From REEB509 sp044370335 (lineage in GTDB: Bacteria; Pseudomonadota; Alphaproteobacteria; Caulobacterales; Aquidulcibacteraceae), in the NCBI GenBank assembly GCA_044370335.1, contig JBILVS010000001.1, forward strand, positions 10,024 to 74,023: a stretch of DNA of 64,000 bases. Reading direction: 5' to 3'. Shown one piece after another: positions 15,836 through 24,768 of this stretch; position 1 is the first letter of the stretch; each line of letters begins with the position of its first letter. The translations under genes were made by a program, and so were the position numbers. The notes beneath the pieces were generated by a model. It was given only the letters and a program-made list of their open reading frames with translations. It had not been told where the DNA came from and did no database searches.

Positions 15836-18580
15836 TTGAGCGAAGACAACGATATCCCGCCTGATGACGCCTCGCCCATGAGCCCCAGCAGCGGCGGCGG
15901 CGGGGTGGCCCCGGTCACCATCGAAGACGAGCTGAAGCGAAGCTATCTCGATTACGCCATGAGCGTGATCGTGTCGCGAGCGCTTCCCGACGTCCGCGAC
16001 GGCCTAAAGCCGGTTCATCGGCGGATCCTGCATGGCATGAATGAGCTCGGGCTGACGCCTGACAAGCGCTACATGAAGTCCGCCAACGCCGTCGGCGAGG
16101 TGATGGGTAAGTTCCACCCCCACGGCGACAGCGCGATCTATGACGCGCTCGTGCGCATGGCGCAGGATTTCTCGATGGGTCTGCCGCTCATCGATGGGCA
16201 GGGCAATTTCGGGTCCATTGACGGCGATCAACCCGCCGCCATGCGATACACCGAGAGCCGGCTTGCGAAAGCGGCCATGTCGCTCTTGGCTGATATCGAC
16301 GAAGACACCGTCGACTTCCAGGACAACTATGACGGCAGCCGGCAGGAGCCGATCGTGCTGCCCGCCAAATTCCCGAACCTGCTCGTGAACGGCGGCGGCG
16401 GCATCGCTGTCGGCATGGCGACGAACATCCCGCCGCACAATCTGGCCGAAGTCATCGACGCCGCGACCGCGATCCTCGACAACCCCGAGATCTCCGACAT
16501 GGAGCTGTTGGAGATCGTCCCTGGTCCGGATTTCCCCACCGGCGGCGAAATCCTCGGCCGCGCCGGCGCCCGGCAAGCTTTGATGACCGGCCGCGGCAGC
16601 GTCGTCATCCGCGCCAAGCACCACCTGGAGACAATCAAAGGCCGCGAGGCCCTGGTGTTCACCGAAATTCCCTACCAAGTCAACAAAGCTACGATGGTGG
16701 AGCGGATCGGGGAACTGATCCGGGAAAAGAAGATCGAAGGCGTCGCGGACCTCCGCGATGAGAGCAACCGTCACGGCATCCGGATCGTCTTCGAGATCAA
16801 GCGCGACGCCGTGACCGACGTGGTGCTGAACCAGCTCTATCGCTTTACCCAACTGCAGAGCAGCTTTGGCGTGAACATGCTGGCCCTGAACGGCGGCCGA
16901 CCGGAACAGATGAACCTGCGGCAGATGCTGCAGGCGTTCCTGGCGTTCCGGGAACAGGTCATCACCCGACGCACCAAATTCCGTCTTGCGAAGGCGCGCA
17001 AGCGTGGTCACGAGACAGTGGGCCTCGCCATCGCAGTCGCCAACATCGACGAGGTGATCCGGGTCATCCGCACCTCGGCGGACGCCAATGAGGCTCGGGA
17101 ACGGTTGACCAGCCGTTCTTGGCCCGCGGGCGACATGATGCCTTTGATCGCGCTGATCGCCGATCCCCGGAGCCAAGTGCTGGAAGGCGACGAGGTGCGC
17201 CTGACGGAGGAACAGGCGCGCGCGATTTTGGATCTTCGGCTCCAGCGCCTGACGGGCCTCGGCCGGGAAGACATCGCCAAAGCCGCCAACGAAATCGCCG
17301 AGGAAATTCGCGAGCTGTTGGATATTTTGGGCTCGCGGCCCCGTATCCTCTCCATGATCCGCACCGAGATGGGAGAAGTCAAAGCCGCCTTTGGTCGGAC
17401 GCGGCGGACCCCGTTCTCAGAGGCCGATGGCGATATCGATGACGAGAGCCTGATCCCCCGCGAGGACATGGTCGTCACCGTCACCCATGGCGGCTACGTT
17501 AAACGCACGCCTTTGAGCGCCTATCGCGCCCAGCGCCGCGGCGGCAAAGGCAAGTCCGGCATGGTCACGAAGGACGAGGATTACGTGACCCGGCTGTTTG
17601 TGGCGTCGACCCACACGCCGATCCTGTTCTTCTCCTCCGCCGGCATGGTTTACAAAGAGAAAGTCTGGCGGCTGCCGCAGGGCGACCCGCGCACCAAGGG
17701 CCGGGCGCTCATCAACATGCTTCCCCTCGATGCCGGCGAGCGCATCACCTCGGTCATGGCGCTGCCGGAGGACGAAGGAGAATGGGGTAAGCTTGACGTC
17801 ATGTTCGCCACGCGCTCAGGGAGCGTGCGCCGCAACAAGCTGTCGGATTTCACCCAGGTGAACCGCGCCGGCAAGATCGCCATGAAGCCCGACGAGGGCG
17901 ATGAGATCGTCGACGTTCAAATCTGCTCGGAAAGCGACACGATCCTATTGGCTACCGCCAACGCCATGTGCATCCGGTTCGAAGTGACCGACGTGCGCGT
18001 GTTCGCAGGCCGCACCTCCACAGGCGTTCGCGGCATCGACCTGAAAGACGGCGACGCCGTGATCAGCATGGCTGTCTTGCATAATGTCGAGGTAGAGCCC
18101 GCCGAGGCCCGAGCTTATCTCAAACATGCCGCCGCCATGCGCCGCGCCGCCGGGGAAGAAGGTCCGGACCTCGAGCCCGTGGCCGATGAGGACAACGGCG
18201 ACGCCGCCGAGGCGCCGATCACGCCGGAACGCATCGCGGCTCTGGGCGCGCGGGAACAGTTCATCCTCACCGTCACCTCCGACGGCTTAGGCAAGCGGGC
18301 GTCGAGTTACGAATACCGGGTCACTGGCCGCGGCGGCAAAGGGCTCATTGCCCATCGCCTCTCGGACGCGCAGGCCCGCATTGTCGGCGCCTTCCCGGTT
18401 GAGGATGGCCAAGACCTGATGCTCGTCACCGACCGCGGCCAGCTCATCCGCATGGGCGTGGCCAGCATCCGGGTGGCTGGGCGGGCGACGCAGGGCGTCA
18501 CCCTGATCCGCACCGGCGCCGATGAGCATGTGGTGGCCGCGGAAGGCCTTGCCGACGTCGGCGGGGCTGAGGAAGAGTGA
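15836..18580 (+). CDS. gyrA: DNA gyrase subunit A
   Basis: A 914-residue type II topoisomerase subunit that cleaves and rejoins DNA to add negative supercoils. The catalytic Tyr138 lies in MRYTESRL. The quinolone region reads HPHGDSAIYD with Ser99 and Asp103, the wild-type residues. The GyrA box QRRGGKG starts the C-terminal wrapping domain, which carries an acidic insert (around GEEGPDLEPVADED) also known from alphaproteobacterial GyrA. The start is a TTG at 15836; the next in-frame ATG is at 15878 and lacks a clear ribosome-binding site. Both leave the conserved VTIEDELKRSYLDYAM region intact. Confidence 0.97.
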   Translation: MSEDNDIPPDDASPMSPSSGGGGVAPVTIEDELKRSYLDYAMSVIVSRALPDVRDGLKPVHRRILHGMNELGLTPDKRYMKSANAVGEVMGKFHPHGDSAIYDALVRMAQDFSMGLPLIDGQGNFGSIDGDQPAAMRYTESRLAKAAMSLLADIDEDTVDFQDNYDGSRQEPIVLPAKFPNLLVNGGGGIAVGMATNIPPHNLAEVIDAATAILDNPEISDMELLEIVPGPDFPTGGEILGRAGARQALMTGRGSVVIRAKHHLETIKGREALVFTEIPYQVNKATMVERIGELIREKKIEGVADLRDESNRHGIRIVFEIKRDAVTDVVLNQLYRFTQLQSSFGVNMLALNGGRPEQMNLRQMLQAFLAFREQVITRRTKFRLAKARKRGHETVGLAIAVANIDEVIRVIRTSADANEARERLTSRSWPAGDMMPLIALIADPRSQVLEGDEVRLTEEQARAILDLRLQRLTGLGREDIAKAANEIAEEIRELLDILGSRPRILSMIRTEMGEVKAAFGRTRRTPFSEADGDIDDESLIPREDMVVTVTHGGYVKRTPLSAYRAQRRGGKGKSGMVTKDEDYVTRLFVASTHTPILFFSSAGMVYKEKVWRLPQGDPRTKGRALINMLPLDAGERITSVMALPEDEGEWGKLDVMFATRSGSVRRNKLSDFTQVNRAGKIAMKPDEGDEIVDVQICSESDTILLATANAMCIRFEVTDVRVFAGRTSTGVRGIDLKDGDAVISMAVLHNVEVEPAEARAYLKHAAAMRRAAGEEGPDLEPVADEDNGDAAEAPITPERIAALGAREQFILTVTSDGLGKRASSYEYRVTGRGGKGLIAHRLSDAQARIVGAFPVEDGQDLMLVTDRGQLIRMGVASIRVAGRATQGVTLIRTGADEHVVAAEGLADVGGAEEE

Positions 18581-18632
18581 GCGTTGCGCCCCCCGATGAG
18601 CGGGGCTGGGACCGGTGGAGGCTTCGGGCAGC

Positions 18633-19133
18633 ATGAGCAAGGTCCAGCGCATCGGGCTCTATCCCGGCACCTTCGATCCCATCACCAATGGCCACCTCGA
18701 CATCATTCAGCGGGCGGCGAAGCTTGTCGACAAGCTCGTCATAGGCGTCGCCATCAACCGCGACAAAGGGCCTTTGTTCAGCCTCGAAGAGCGGGTGGCG
18801 ATGGTGGAGGAGATCACCGCGCCCCTGAAGCAACGGATCGCGGTCGAGGTTCGTCCTTTTGACACATTGCTGATGAAGTTCGCCGAGGACGTGAAGGCGG
18901 GCGTCATCATCCGCGGACTGCGGGCCGTTTCGGATTTCGAATATGAATTCCAGATGGTGGGCATGAACCAAAAGCTGAATCACGAGATCGAGACCGTCTT
19001 TCTGATGGCTGATCCAACGTGTCAGGCGATCGCCTCTCGCCTCGTCAAAGAGATCGCCCGCTTGGGGGGCGATGTGTCTCAATTCGTGCCCGGGGCGGTG
19101 AGGGACCGTCTTGCGGCTAAGTTCGGAGCCTGA
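18633..19133 (+). CDS. coaD: Phosphopantetheine adenylyltransferase
   Basis: A 166-residue nucleotidyltransferase making dephospho-CoA from 4'-phosphopantetheine and ATP, the fourth step of CoA synthesis. The nucleotide-binding block YPGTFDPITNGHLDII with the T/HxGH-type motif is near the N-terminus, and GVIIRGLRAVSDFEYEFQM is typical of the family. The ATG at 18633 is chosen; the open frame extends to a GTG at 18615. Its TGA overlaps the ATG of the next gene, so the two are translationally coupled. Confidence 0.96.
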   Translation: MSKVQRIGLYPGTFDPITNGHLDIIQRAAKLVDKLVIGVAINRDKGPLFSLEERVAMVEEITAPLKQRIAVEVRPFDTLLMKFAEDVKAGVIIRGLRAVSDFEYEFQMVGMNQKLNHEIETVFLMADPTCQAIASRLVKEIARLGGDVSQFVPGAVRDRLAAKFGA

Positions 19134-20047
19134 TGATGCTGCGCTTTGGCCTTTCGTTGATTGCTGCCCTCACCCTCACCTGCGCGGCTGCCTTGGCCGA
19201 CGATCCCGACCCTACCCAGTGGCGCGTGCTCGACCCCGACAACACACTGTATATGGATACGAACTATGGTCGGATCATCATCGAGATGTACCCCGAGGTC
19301 GCGCCACAGCACGTGGAGCGCGTCCGGACGCTGGCCAATCAGGGCTTCTATGACGGCCTGACATTTCACCGGGTGATCGACGGCTTCATGGCCCAAGGCG
19401 GCGATCCCCTGGGCACAGGCGAGGGGGGCTCTCCGCTGCCGGACATCCAAGCGGAGTTCCTCTTCCGCCGTGGGCCGGATATGCCGTTCGTTGAAGCGGG
19501 CGTGATGCGCGACAACCAGGGCCGCGTGGCCCAACGCAGCGGGTTTTATAAGCTGCTGCCGATCGAAACCTTGCCGGACGACGTGATGGCGCGCTCCACC
19601 GACGGGCGGGCTTCGGCTTGGGGGATGCATTGCCAAGGCATCGCCTCGATGGCGCGCTTCGCCGAGCCCGACAGCGCCGACAGCCAGTTTTTCCTGATGC
19701 GGGCCCCCTATCCGGCCCTTGATAAGCGCTATTCGATCTGGGGTCGCATCGCCTGGGGGCTCGATGTGCTGCAAAGCTTCCCCTTGGGTGAACCGCCGGT
19801 CGATCCCCCCGTTATGACCCGCGTCCGGGTGGCGACGGCGGTGCCGGCGTCCGAGCGCATTCGCCTCTTCGCTTTGCGCACCGACAGTCCGAGCTTCCGC
19901 GAGTTGGTGGAGGAAACACGGCGTGAAGTCCGCCGAGACCCCGAGCGCATTTTCAGCTTGTGCGACGTGCAAATCCCTGTCATCGCGCCGGACCTGCAGC
20001 AAGAAACCGAAGAGGACCGGCCATGGTGGCGACGAGTGATACCCTGA
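19133..20047 (+). CDS. Secreted cyclophilin-type peptidyl-prolyl isomerase
   Basis: A 304-residue protein with a signal peptide (about residues 1-22, ending AAALA). The cyclophilin domain has FHRVIDGFMAQGGDP with the catalytic Arg, and DSQFFLMRAPYPALDKRYSIWG. It is about twice the usual length: an insert of about 55 residues (around FVEAGVMRDNQG to RASAWGMHCQG) splits the domain, and a 60-residue C-terminal tail follows. Likely a periplasmic folding catalyst. Its start overlaps coaD's stop and its 3' end overlaps the next cyclophilin by 25 bases. An ATG three bases on is an equal start. Confidence 0.9.
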   Translation: MMLRFGLSLIAALTLTCAAALADDPDPTQWRVLDPDNTLYMDTNYGRIIIEMYPEVAPQHVERVRTLANQGFYDGLTFHRVIDGFMAQGGDPLGTGEGGSPLPDIQAEFLFRRGPDMPFVEAGVMRDNQGRVAQRSGFYKLLPIETLPDDVMARSTDGRASAWGMHCQGIASMARFAEPDSADSQFFLMRAPYPALDKRYSIWGRIAWGLDVLQSFPLGEPPVDPPVMTRVRVATAVPASERIRLFALRTDSPSFRELVEETRREVRRDPERIFSLCDVQIPVIAPDLQQETEEDRPWWRRVIP

Positions 20048-20484
20048 TCATGACGCTGGATACGGGCCCGGTGACCATCCGTCTGCGGCCCGATCTGGCG
20101 CCAAACCATGTCGCTCGGATCAAGGAACTCGCGGCTGAAGGCTTCTACGATGGGATCGTGTTTCACCGCGTGATCGCGGGCTTCATGGCGCAGGCCGGCT
20201 GCCCCCGAGGGCAGGGAACGGGCGGTTCGTCGAAGCCGAACCTCGCCCAGGAGTTCAACGCCGAGCCGCATGTGCGGGGCGCGTGTTCGATGGCGCGGAC
20301 GAACGATCCGAACAGCGCCAACAGTCAGTTCTTCATCTGCTTTGACGACGCCCGCTTCCTTGACCGGCAGTACACGGTGTGGGGCCAGGTGATCGAAGGC
20401 ATGGAGAATGTCGACGCCCTGCCGAAAGGCGAGCCGCCGCGCACGCCGGGGCGCATCGTCTCGATGAAACCGGCGGACGCCTAA
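20023..20484 (+). CDS. Cytoplasmic cyclophilin-type peptidyl-prolyl isomerase
   Basis: A 153-residue compact cyclophilin without signal peptide. Catalytic-site blocks are FHRVIAGFMAQAGCP, ACSMARTNDPNSANSQFFI and YTVWGQVIEGMENVD. The ATG at 20023 lies inside the end of the secreted cyclophilin gene in another frame, suggesting coupled translation. It corresponds to PpiB-like enzymes that speed cis-trans proline isomerisation in the cytoplasm. The TAA overlaps the TAG of the convergent EEP gene in a CTAA tetranucleotide. Confidence 0.94.
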   Translation: MVATSDTLIMTLDTGPVTIRLRPDLAPNHVARIKELAAEGFYDGIVFHRVIAGFMAQAGCPRGQGTGGSSKPNLAQEFNAEPHVRGACSMARTNDPNSANSQFFICFDDARFLDRQYTVWGQVIEGMENVDALPKGEPPRTPGRIVSMKPADA

Positions 20485-21512
20485 GGCGTCGCCTGATAGG
20501 TGACAATGACCGGATAGTGGTCTGATCCCACATCCGGTCCGCGCCGCACCGCCACCGGCCGCCAGCCGCTGCCGGAGAATTGGTGATCAATCGGAAATAT
20601 CGCGAAGGGGGGCCAATCGGGGTTCCCGCGCGCTGGGCTTGGATAGGTCGCGATCTGTCGCGTGGCGCGCCGCAGCCCAGCCGCGCGGCCGAAGCGGCGC
20701 AGGGAATGCGTCCAGGGCGTCGTGTTGAAATCGCCTGCAACGATGAGGGCGGAGCGGTCGTCTGCCGTGGCCAGGGTGCGACTGATGGCGTCAAGCTCGG
20801 CGGCGGTCGCAGCGACCCCACCGTTCCGGCGGGCGTGAAGCCCGACAAGATGAACGGGCCGGCCATGGGCCGCGAACACGGCCTCCGTCCAGCGCAGGCG
20901 CCGCGGCGGCTGCCCTTGCGCCGCCAACGACCAAGCTGCTCCCGCCACCGCGTTCGCCGCGACGGGCGGGCGCCGGCTCAACAGCGTCACCTGCGCATAA
21001 GGCGCGGCGATCGATTCGATCGCGAACGGATAAGCCTCCCGTAGGCGCAGAAGGCCTGGTCGGTAGAGGAATCCGGTCTCCTGCAACACGATGAAATCGG
21101 CATTGGTCTCTATCAGATAATCCACCGCCTGACCTTCCCACCGGCCGCCTTGCCACAGATTGAGCGTGGCCACCGTGATCGTGGGGCCCGCCTCCCGCGG
21201 AGGCTCTCGCCGCGTAAAAAGTCCGGCTACAGCTTCAGGGGCGACCGTCAGGCCCAGCATCAGCGCCGCGCCGCCGGCCGCGGCAAGAGACCCCGCACGC
21301 TGCGTAGGCTGCCGCCGCCACGTCCAGGCTGCAGCGCCTAGAACCCCGATCGACGCCAGGAATGCGAACGGCGCGCCGTGATTAAGGGCGTCGAGTGCTG
21401 GGAAAACCGCCGCGGCGATCCCCCCCGCCAGGGCAACAGCCGCACTCATGCCGGCCCCGAGGCGAAGAAGCCCGTCCCAAACGGCGGCGCAAGAAAAGAG
21501 TGGCGATGACAT
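20481..21512 (-). CDS. Membrane-anchored endonuclease/exonuclease/phosphatase family protein
   Basis: A 343-residue protein with about three hydrophobic helices in the first 100 residues, then an EEP-fold domain. Motifs include VATLNLWQGG, IVLQET with the metal-binding Glu, GLHARRNG, VAGDFNTTPWT, and the C-terminal IDHQF and GSDHYPVIV with the catalytic His. The domain would sit outside the membrane, as in other EEP proteins with this layout. Substrate (DNA, phospholipid or other phosphodiester) cannot be deduced. Convergent with the cytoplasmic cyclophilin, stops overlapping. Confidence 0.88.
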   Translation of the reverse strand: MSSPLFSCAAVWDGLLRLGAGMSAAVALAGGIAAAVFPALDALNHGAPFAFLASIGVLGAAAWTWRRQPTQRAGSLAAAGGAALMLGLTVAPEAVAGLFTRREPPREAGPTITVATLNLWQGGRWEGQAVDYLIETNADFIVLQETGFLYRPGLLRLREAYPFAIESIAAPYAQVTLLSRRPPVAANAVAGAAWSLAAQGQPPRRLRWTEAVFAAHGRPVHLVGLHARRNGGVAATAAELDAISRTLATADDRSALIVAGDFNTTPWTHSLRRFGRAAGLRRATRQIATYPSPARGNPDWPPFAIFPIDHQFSGSGWRPVAVRRGPDVGSDHYPVIVTYQATP

Positions 21513-21610
21513 CCCGGTTCGGGGCCTAGCCTCTGGCTTGGGCGGCGTCCAGCGTCCGTGATGGGGTTGGCCCTGGCCCCGCAGCGTCGTCGCCTCTACA
21601 TGCTTGCCCC

Positions 21611-22681
21611 ATGCGCACAGACGCCTTCGATTTCGCTCTGCCCGAGACCCTCATCGCCCTCGAACCCGCCCGTCCGCGGGACAGCGCCCGGCTGTTGCAT
21701 GTGCGCCCGGAAGGGCCGTTTGAGGATCGGATCTTTCGCGAGCTGCCTTCCTTGCTGCGGCGCGGTGACGTCTTGGTCCGCAATGTCACGCACGTCATCC
21801 CCGCGGCGCTGACCGGCGCGCGGCCGAGCCGGGTAGAAGCCGCGCCGGCGGTAACCGTGCAGGTGAACCTGATCGCTCCCCTCGACGAGGCGCACTGGCA
21901 GGCCTTCGCCCGGCCGGGCAAGCGGCTCAAACCCGGCGATCGGATCGAGTTCGGAGCGGGCTTGACAGCCACCGTGGAGGACAAGGTGGAAGGCGGGCTT
22001 GTGACGCTGGCCTTCAACGCTTCGGGCGCTGCTCTCGATGCTCTGATCGCCGAAGCCGGCGCGCCGCCCCTGCCGCCCTATATCGCCGATCGTCGGCCGG
22101 TGCGGGCGGAGGATATAGAGGACTATCAGACCGTCTATGCTGACCCAGCGTCGGAGGATAAGTCCGTGGCCGCCCCCACCGCCGGGCTGCATTTCACGCC
22201 GACGGTGTTCGACGCGCTGGAGGCTCGCGGCATAGGCGTCATCGACATCTCCCTTGCGGTGGGGGCGGGGACTTTTCTTCCGGTAAAGTCAGACGACACC
22301 GCCGATCACGTCATGCACGAAGAGGTTTACACGATCGAGGCGCAGGCGGCCGAGGCCCTCAAGGCGGCGCGCGCCAAAGGAGGACGTGTGATCGCGGTAG
22401 GCACTACGGCGCTGCGGGCGTTGGAAAGCGCGCCGCGGGATCGGGGCGGTCAACTTCTCCCGGTCAGAGAGGCGACGCGGCTTTTTATCACGCCTGGGTT
22501 TCAGTTTGGCGTCGTCGATGGGATCATCACGAACTTCCACTTGCCGCGGTCGACTTTGTTTATGCTCGTCTGCGCCTTCGCCGGTTTTGAGCGGATGCAA
22601 GCGGCCTATGCGCACGCCGTGGCGCAGGGCTACCGCTTCTATTCTTACGGCGACGGCAGCCTTTTGTGGCGGGCGCCATGA
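21611..22681 (+). CDS. queA: S-adenosylmethionine:tRNA ribosyltransferase-isomerase
   Basis: A 356-residue enzyme that transfers ribose from SAM to preQ1 in tRNA, forming epoxyqueuosine. Family blocks are FDFALPETLIALEPARPRD near the start, SVAAPTAGLHFTP, and the C-terminal TNFHLPRSTLFMLVCAF. Length is standard. It directly precedes tgt: its TGA overlaps the tgt ATG (ATGA), so the two queuosine steps are coupled. Confidence 0.97.
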   Translation: MRTDAFDFALPETLIALEPARPRDSARLLHVRPEGPFEDRIFRELPSLLRRGDVLVRNVTHVIPAALTGARPSRVEAAPAVTVQVNLIAPLDEAHWQAFARPGKRLKPGDRIEFGAGLTATVEDKVEGGLVTLAFNASGAALDALIAEAGAPPLPPYIADRRPVRAEDIEDYQTVYADPASEDKSVAAPTAGLHFTPTVFDALEARGIGVIDISLAVGAGTFLPVKSDDTADHVMHEEVYTIEAQAAEALKAARAKGGRVIAVGTTALRALESAPRDRGGQLLPVREATRLFITPGFQFGVVDGIITNFHLPRSTLFMLVCAFAGFERMQAAYAHAVAQGYRFYSYGDGSLLWRAP

Positions 22682-23793
22682 CGGCCTTTCCATTTTCGAT
22701 CCACGCCACCGACGGCCCCGCCCGCACCGGCGCACTTCACACGAGCCGCGGTGTGATCCGCACGCCCGCCTTCATGCCGGTGGGGACAGTCGGCACGGTG
22801 AAAGGCCTTCTGCCCGAGCAGGTCAAAGCGACCGGCGCTGATATCATTCTGGGCAACACTTATCACCTGATGCTGCGTCCAGGCGAGGAGCGGCTGAAGC
22901 GCCTTGGCGGTCTGCATGGCTTCATGCGCTGGCAAGGACCAATCCTCACCGACAGCGGCGGCTTTCAAGTGATGAGCCTGTCAGCCCTGCGGACGATGTC
23001 GGAAGAGGGCGTGACGTTCAAAAGCCACATCGACGGCTCGATGCACCAGCTGACGCCTGAGCGCGCCATGGCTCTTCAGGCCGATGCAATCGGCGCAGAC
23101 ATCGTCATGCAGCTCGACGAGTGCCCGGCGCTGCCGGCGCCGCGGGATGTGGTCGAGAAGGCGATGAGCCTGTCGCTGCGTTGGGCGGGCCGCTGCAAGG
23201 CGGCGTTCGGCGACCGCGAGACCCAGAATCTCTTCGCCATCGTCCAAGGCGGCACGGACCATCGCTTGCGAGCCGAAAGCGCCCAGGCGCTCGTGGCGCA
23301 AGGGTTCGACGGATACGCCATTGGTGGGCTCGCCGTCGGCGAAGGCCATGACGAGATGCTGACCGCCATCGAGGCCACCATTCCGCATCTGCCCCAGCAG
23401 AGGCCGCGCTATCTGATGGGCGTTGGCAAACCGATCGATCTTGTCGAGGCGGTCGCCCGGGGCGTTGATATGTTTGATTGCGTGTTGCCGACCCGCTCAG
23501 GCCGCCACGGCCAAGCCTGGATGGACGGAGGGCCCATCAATCTCAAGAACGCCCGATTCGCCGAGGACCTGAGCCCGCTTGATGAGGCGCTCGATTGTCC
23601 TGCAAGCCGGGACTTCTCAAAAGCGTATCTTCATCACTTGGTGAAGGCGGAGGAGCTTTTGGCTCAGGTGCTTCTGTCTTGGCACAATCTCGCCTATTAC
23701 CAAGGCCTGATGGCGCGTATGCGCGCGGCCATCGCTGAAGGCCGGATGGCGGGGTTTGCAGCGGCGTTCCGAGCTGGGCTAGGCGCCCGATAA
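22678..23793 (+). CDS. tgt: tRNA-guanine transglycosylase with degenerate zinc site
   Basis: A 371-residue enzyme that swaps guanine-34 for preQ1 in GUN anticodons. The catalytic acid Asp92 (LTDSGGFQVMSL) and nucleophile Asp267 (FDCVLPTR) are present, as is the TPAFMPVGT start of the barrel. The zinc site, normally Cys-x-Cys-x-x-Cys plus His, reads Leu305, Cys307, Ser310 and His336, so two cysteines are lost. The ATG at 22678 overlaps the queA stop; an in-frame GTG at 22666 is less likely. The last 15 bases overlap the convergent dehydratase gene. Confidence 0.95.
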   Translation: MTAFPFSIHATDGPARTGALHTSRGVIRTPAFMPVGTVGTVKGLLPEQVKATGADIILGNTYHLMLRPGEERLKRLGGLHGFMRWQGPILTDSGGFQVMSLSALRTMSEEGVTFKSHIDGSMHQLTPERAMALQADAIGADIVMQLDECPALPAPRDVVEKAMSLSLRWAGRCKAAFGDRETQNLFAIVQGGTDHRLRAESAQALVAQGFDGYAIGGLAVGEGHDEMLTAIEATIPHLPQQRPRYLMGVGKPIDLVEAVARGVDMFDCVLPTRSGRHGQAWMDGGPINLKNARFAEDLSPLDEALDCPASRDFSKAYLHHLVKAEELLAQVLLSWHNLAYYQGLMARMRAAIAEGRMAGFAAAFRAGLGAR

Positions 23794-24768
23794 GACCTCA
23801 GCGAAGAGCGCTTCATCCACGTTCCCGCCGCTCGCCATAACCACCACGACTTGGCCTTTGAGGTCCGCTTTGCCCGCCAGCAAAGCCGCGAGAGCCGCTG
23901 CGCCGCCGGGCTCCAGCACCAGCCGCAGATGCCGGAACGCAAACCGCATTGCGCGGCGGACTTCATCGTCGGTCACGGCCAAGGCGCGGATGGCTCGTTC
24001 CTGCGCCACGGCAAAGGGCAGCACGCCGACCTTCTCCGCCATCAGCGCATCACACATCGACCGGATCCCCGGCGCGTTGGCGACGCGCTCGCCCGCTGCG
24101 AGCGAGCGAGCGAAATCATCGTGGCCGGCCGGTTCAATGGCGTAGATTTTCGTTTCGGGCACGGCGGCCTGAAGCGCGATGGCGACCCCTGCCACAAGCC
24201 CCCCGCCCGAAGCGCAGACCAAGGCGATGTCCGCTTTCAGGCCTTGGCGACCTAACTGTTCGGCGATCTCAAGCCCCGCTGTGCCTTGGCCCGCGATGAC
24301 GTGGGGGTGGTCGAACGGCGGCACTACAGTCCGTCTAGCCTCCGCCGCGATGCCCCGGGCGATGGCTTCCCGATCCTCCCGCACCCGGTCATAAAGCACG
24401 ACCTCGGCGCCCAACGCTTTGGTGTTGGCGATCTTCGCCGCCGGCGCGTCGGCCGGCATCACGATGATGGCTTGCACCCCCATGGCTTTGGCCTGGCCCG
24501 CGACGGCGGCGGCGTGATTGCCCGACGAAAACGCCACGATCCCTTTGGCGCGCTCCTCAGGCGAAAGTAGCGCGATGGCGTTCGCTGCGCCTCGCGCCTT
24601 GAAAGCGCCGAAGCGCTGCAGGCTTTCCGCCTTTACCCAAACCCGCGCCCCCGTGGCGGCGTCGAGCGCATCCGCGCGCAACAAAGGCGTCTCAACAACA
24701 AATGGCGCAATGCGGCGCCGAGCGGCGAGGACATCGGCCAGGGTTGGGGGCGTCATGGCTGGCGTCAT
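23779..24768 (-). CDS. PLP-dependent threonine/serine dehydratase family protein
   Basis: A 329-residue fold-type II PLP enzyme. The PLP lysine is in RFGAFKARGA, the phosphate-side loop is SSGNHAAAVAG, and a glycine-rich ASGGGLVAG loop binds the cofactor phosphate. There is no C-terminal ACT domain, so it resembles catabolic threonine dehydratase or serine racemase rather than biosynthetic IlvA. It would deaminate threonine or serine, or racemise a hydroxy amino acid. Its ATG overlaps the stop of hrpB (TGATG), so it is read as the second gene of that pair. Confidence 0.9.
   Translation of the reverse strand: MTPAMTPPTLADVLAARRRIAPFVVETPLLRADALDAATGARVWVKAESLQRFGAFKARGAANAIALLSPEERAKGIVAFSSGNHAAAVAGQAKAMGVQAIIVMPADAPAAKIANTKALGAEVVLYDRVREDREAIARGIAAEARRTVVPPFDHPHVIAGQGTAGLEIAEQLGRQGLKADIALVCASGGGLVAGVAIALQAAVPETKIYAIEPAGHDDFARSLAAGERVANAPGIRSMCDALMAEKVGVLPFAVAQERAIRALAVTDDEVRRAMRFAFRHLRLVLEPGGAAALAALLAGKADLKGQVVVVMASGGNVDEALFAEVLSGA

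Noticed and set aside
16004..17176. A 390-codon open frame antisense to gyrA
   Set aside because: The gyrA frame is unmistakable; the antisense product has only compositional features.
17950..18280. Acidic insert in the GyrA C-terminal domain as a novelty
   Set aside because: Inserts at this place are common in alphaproteobacterial GyrA proteins.
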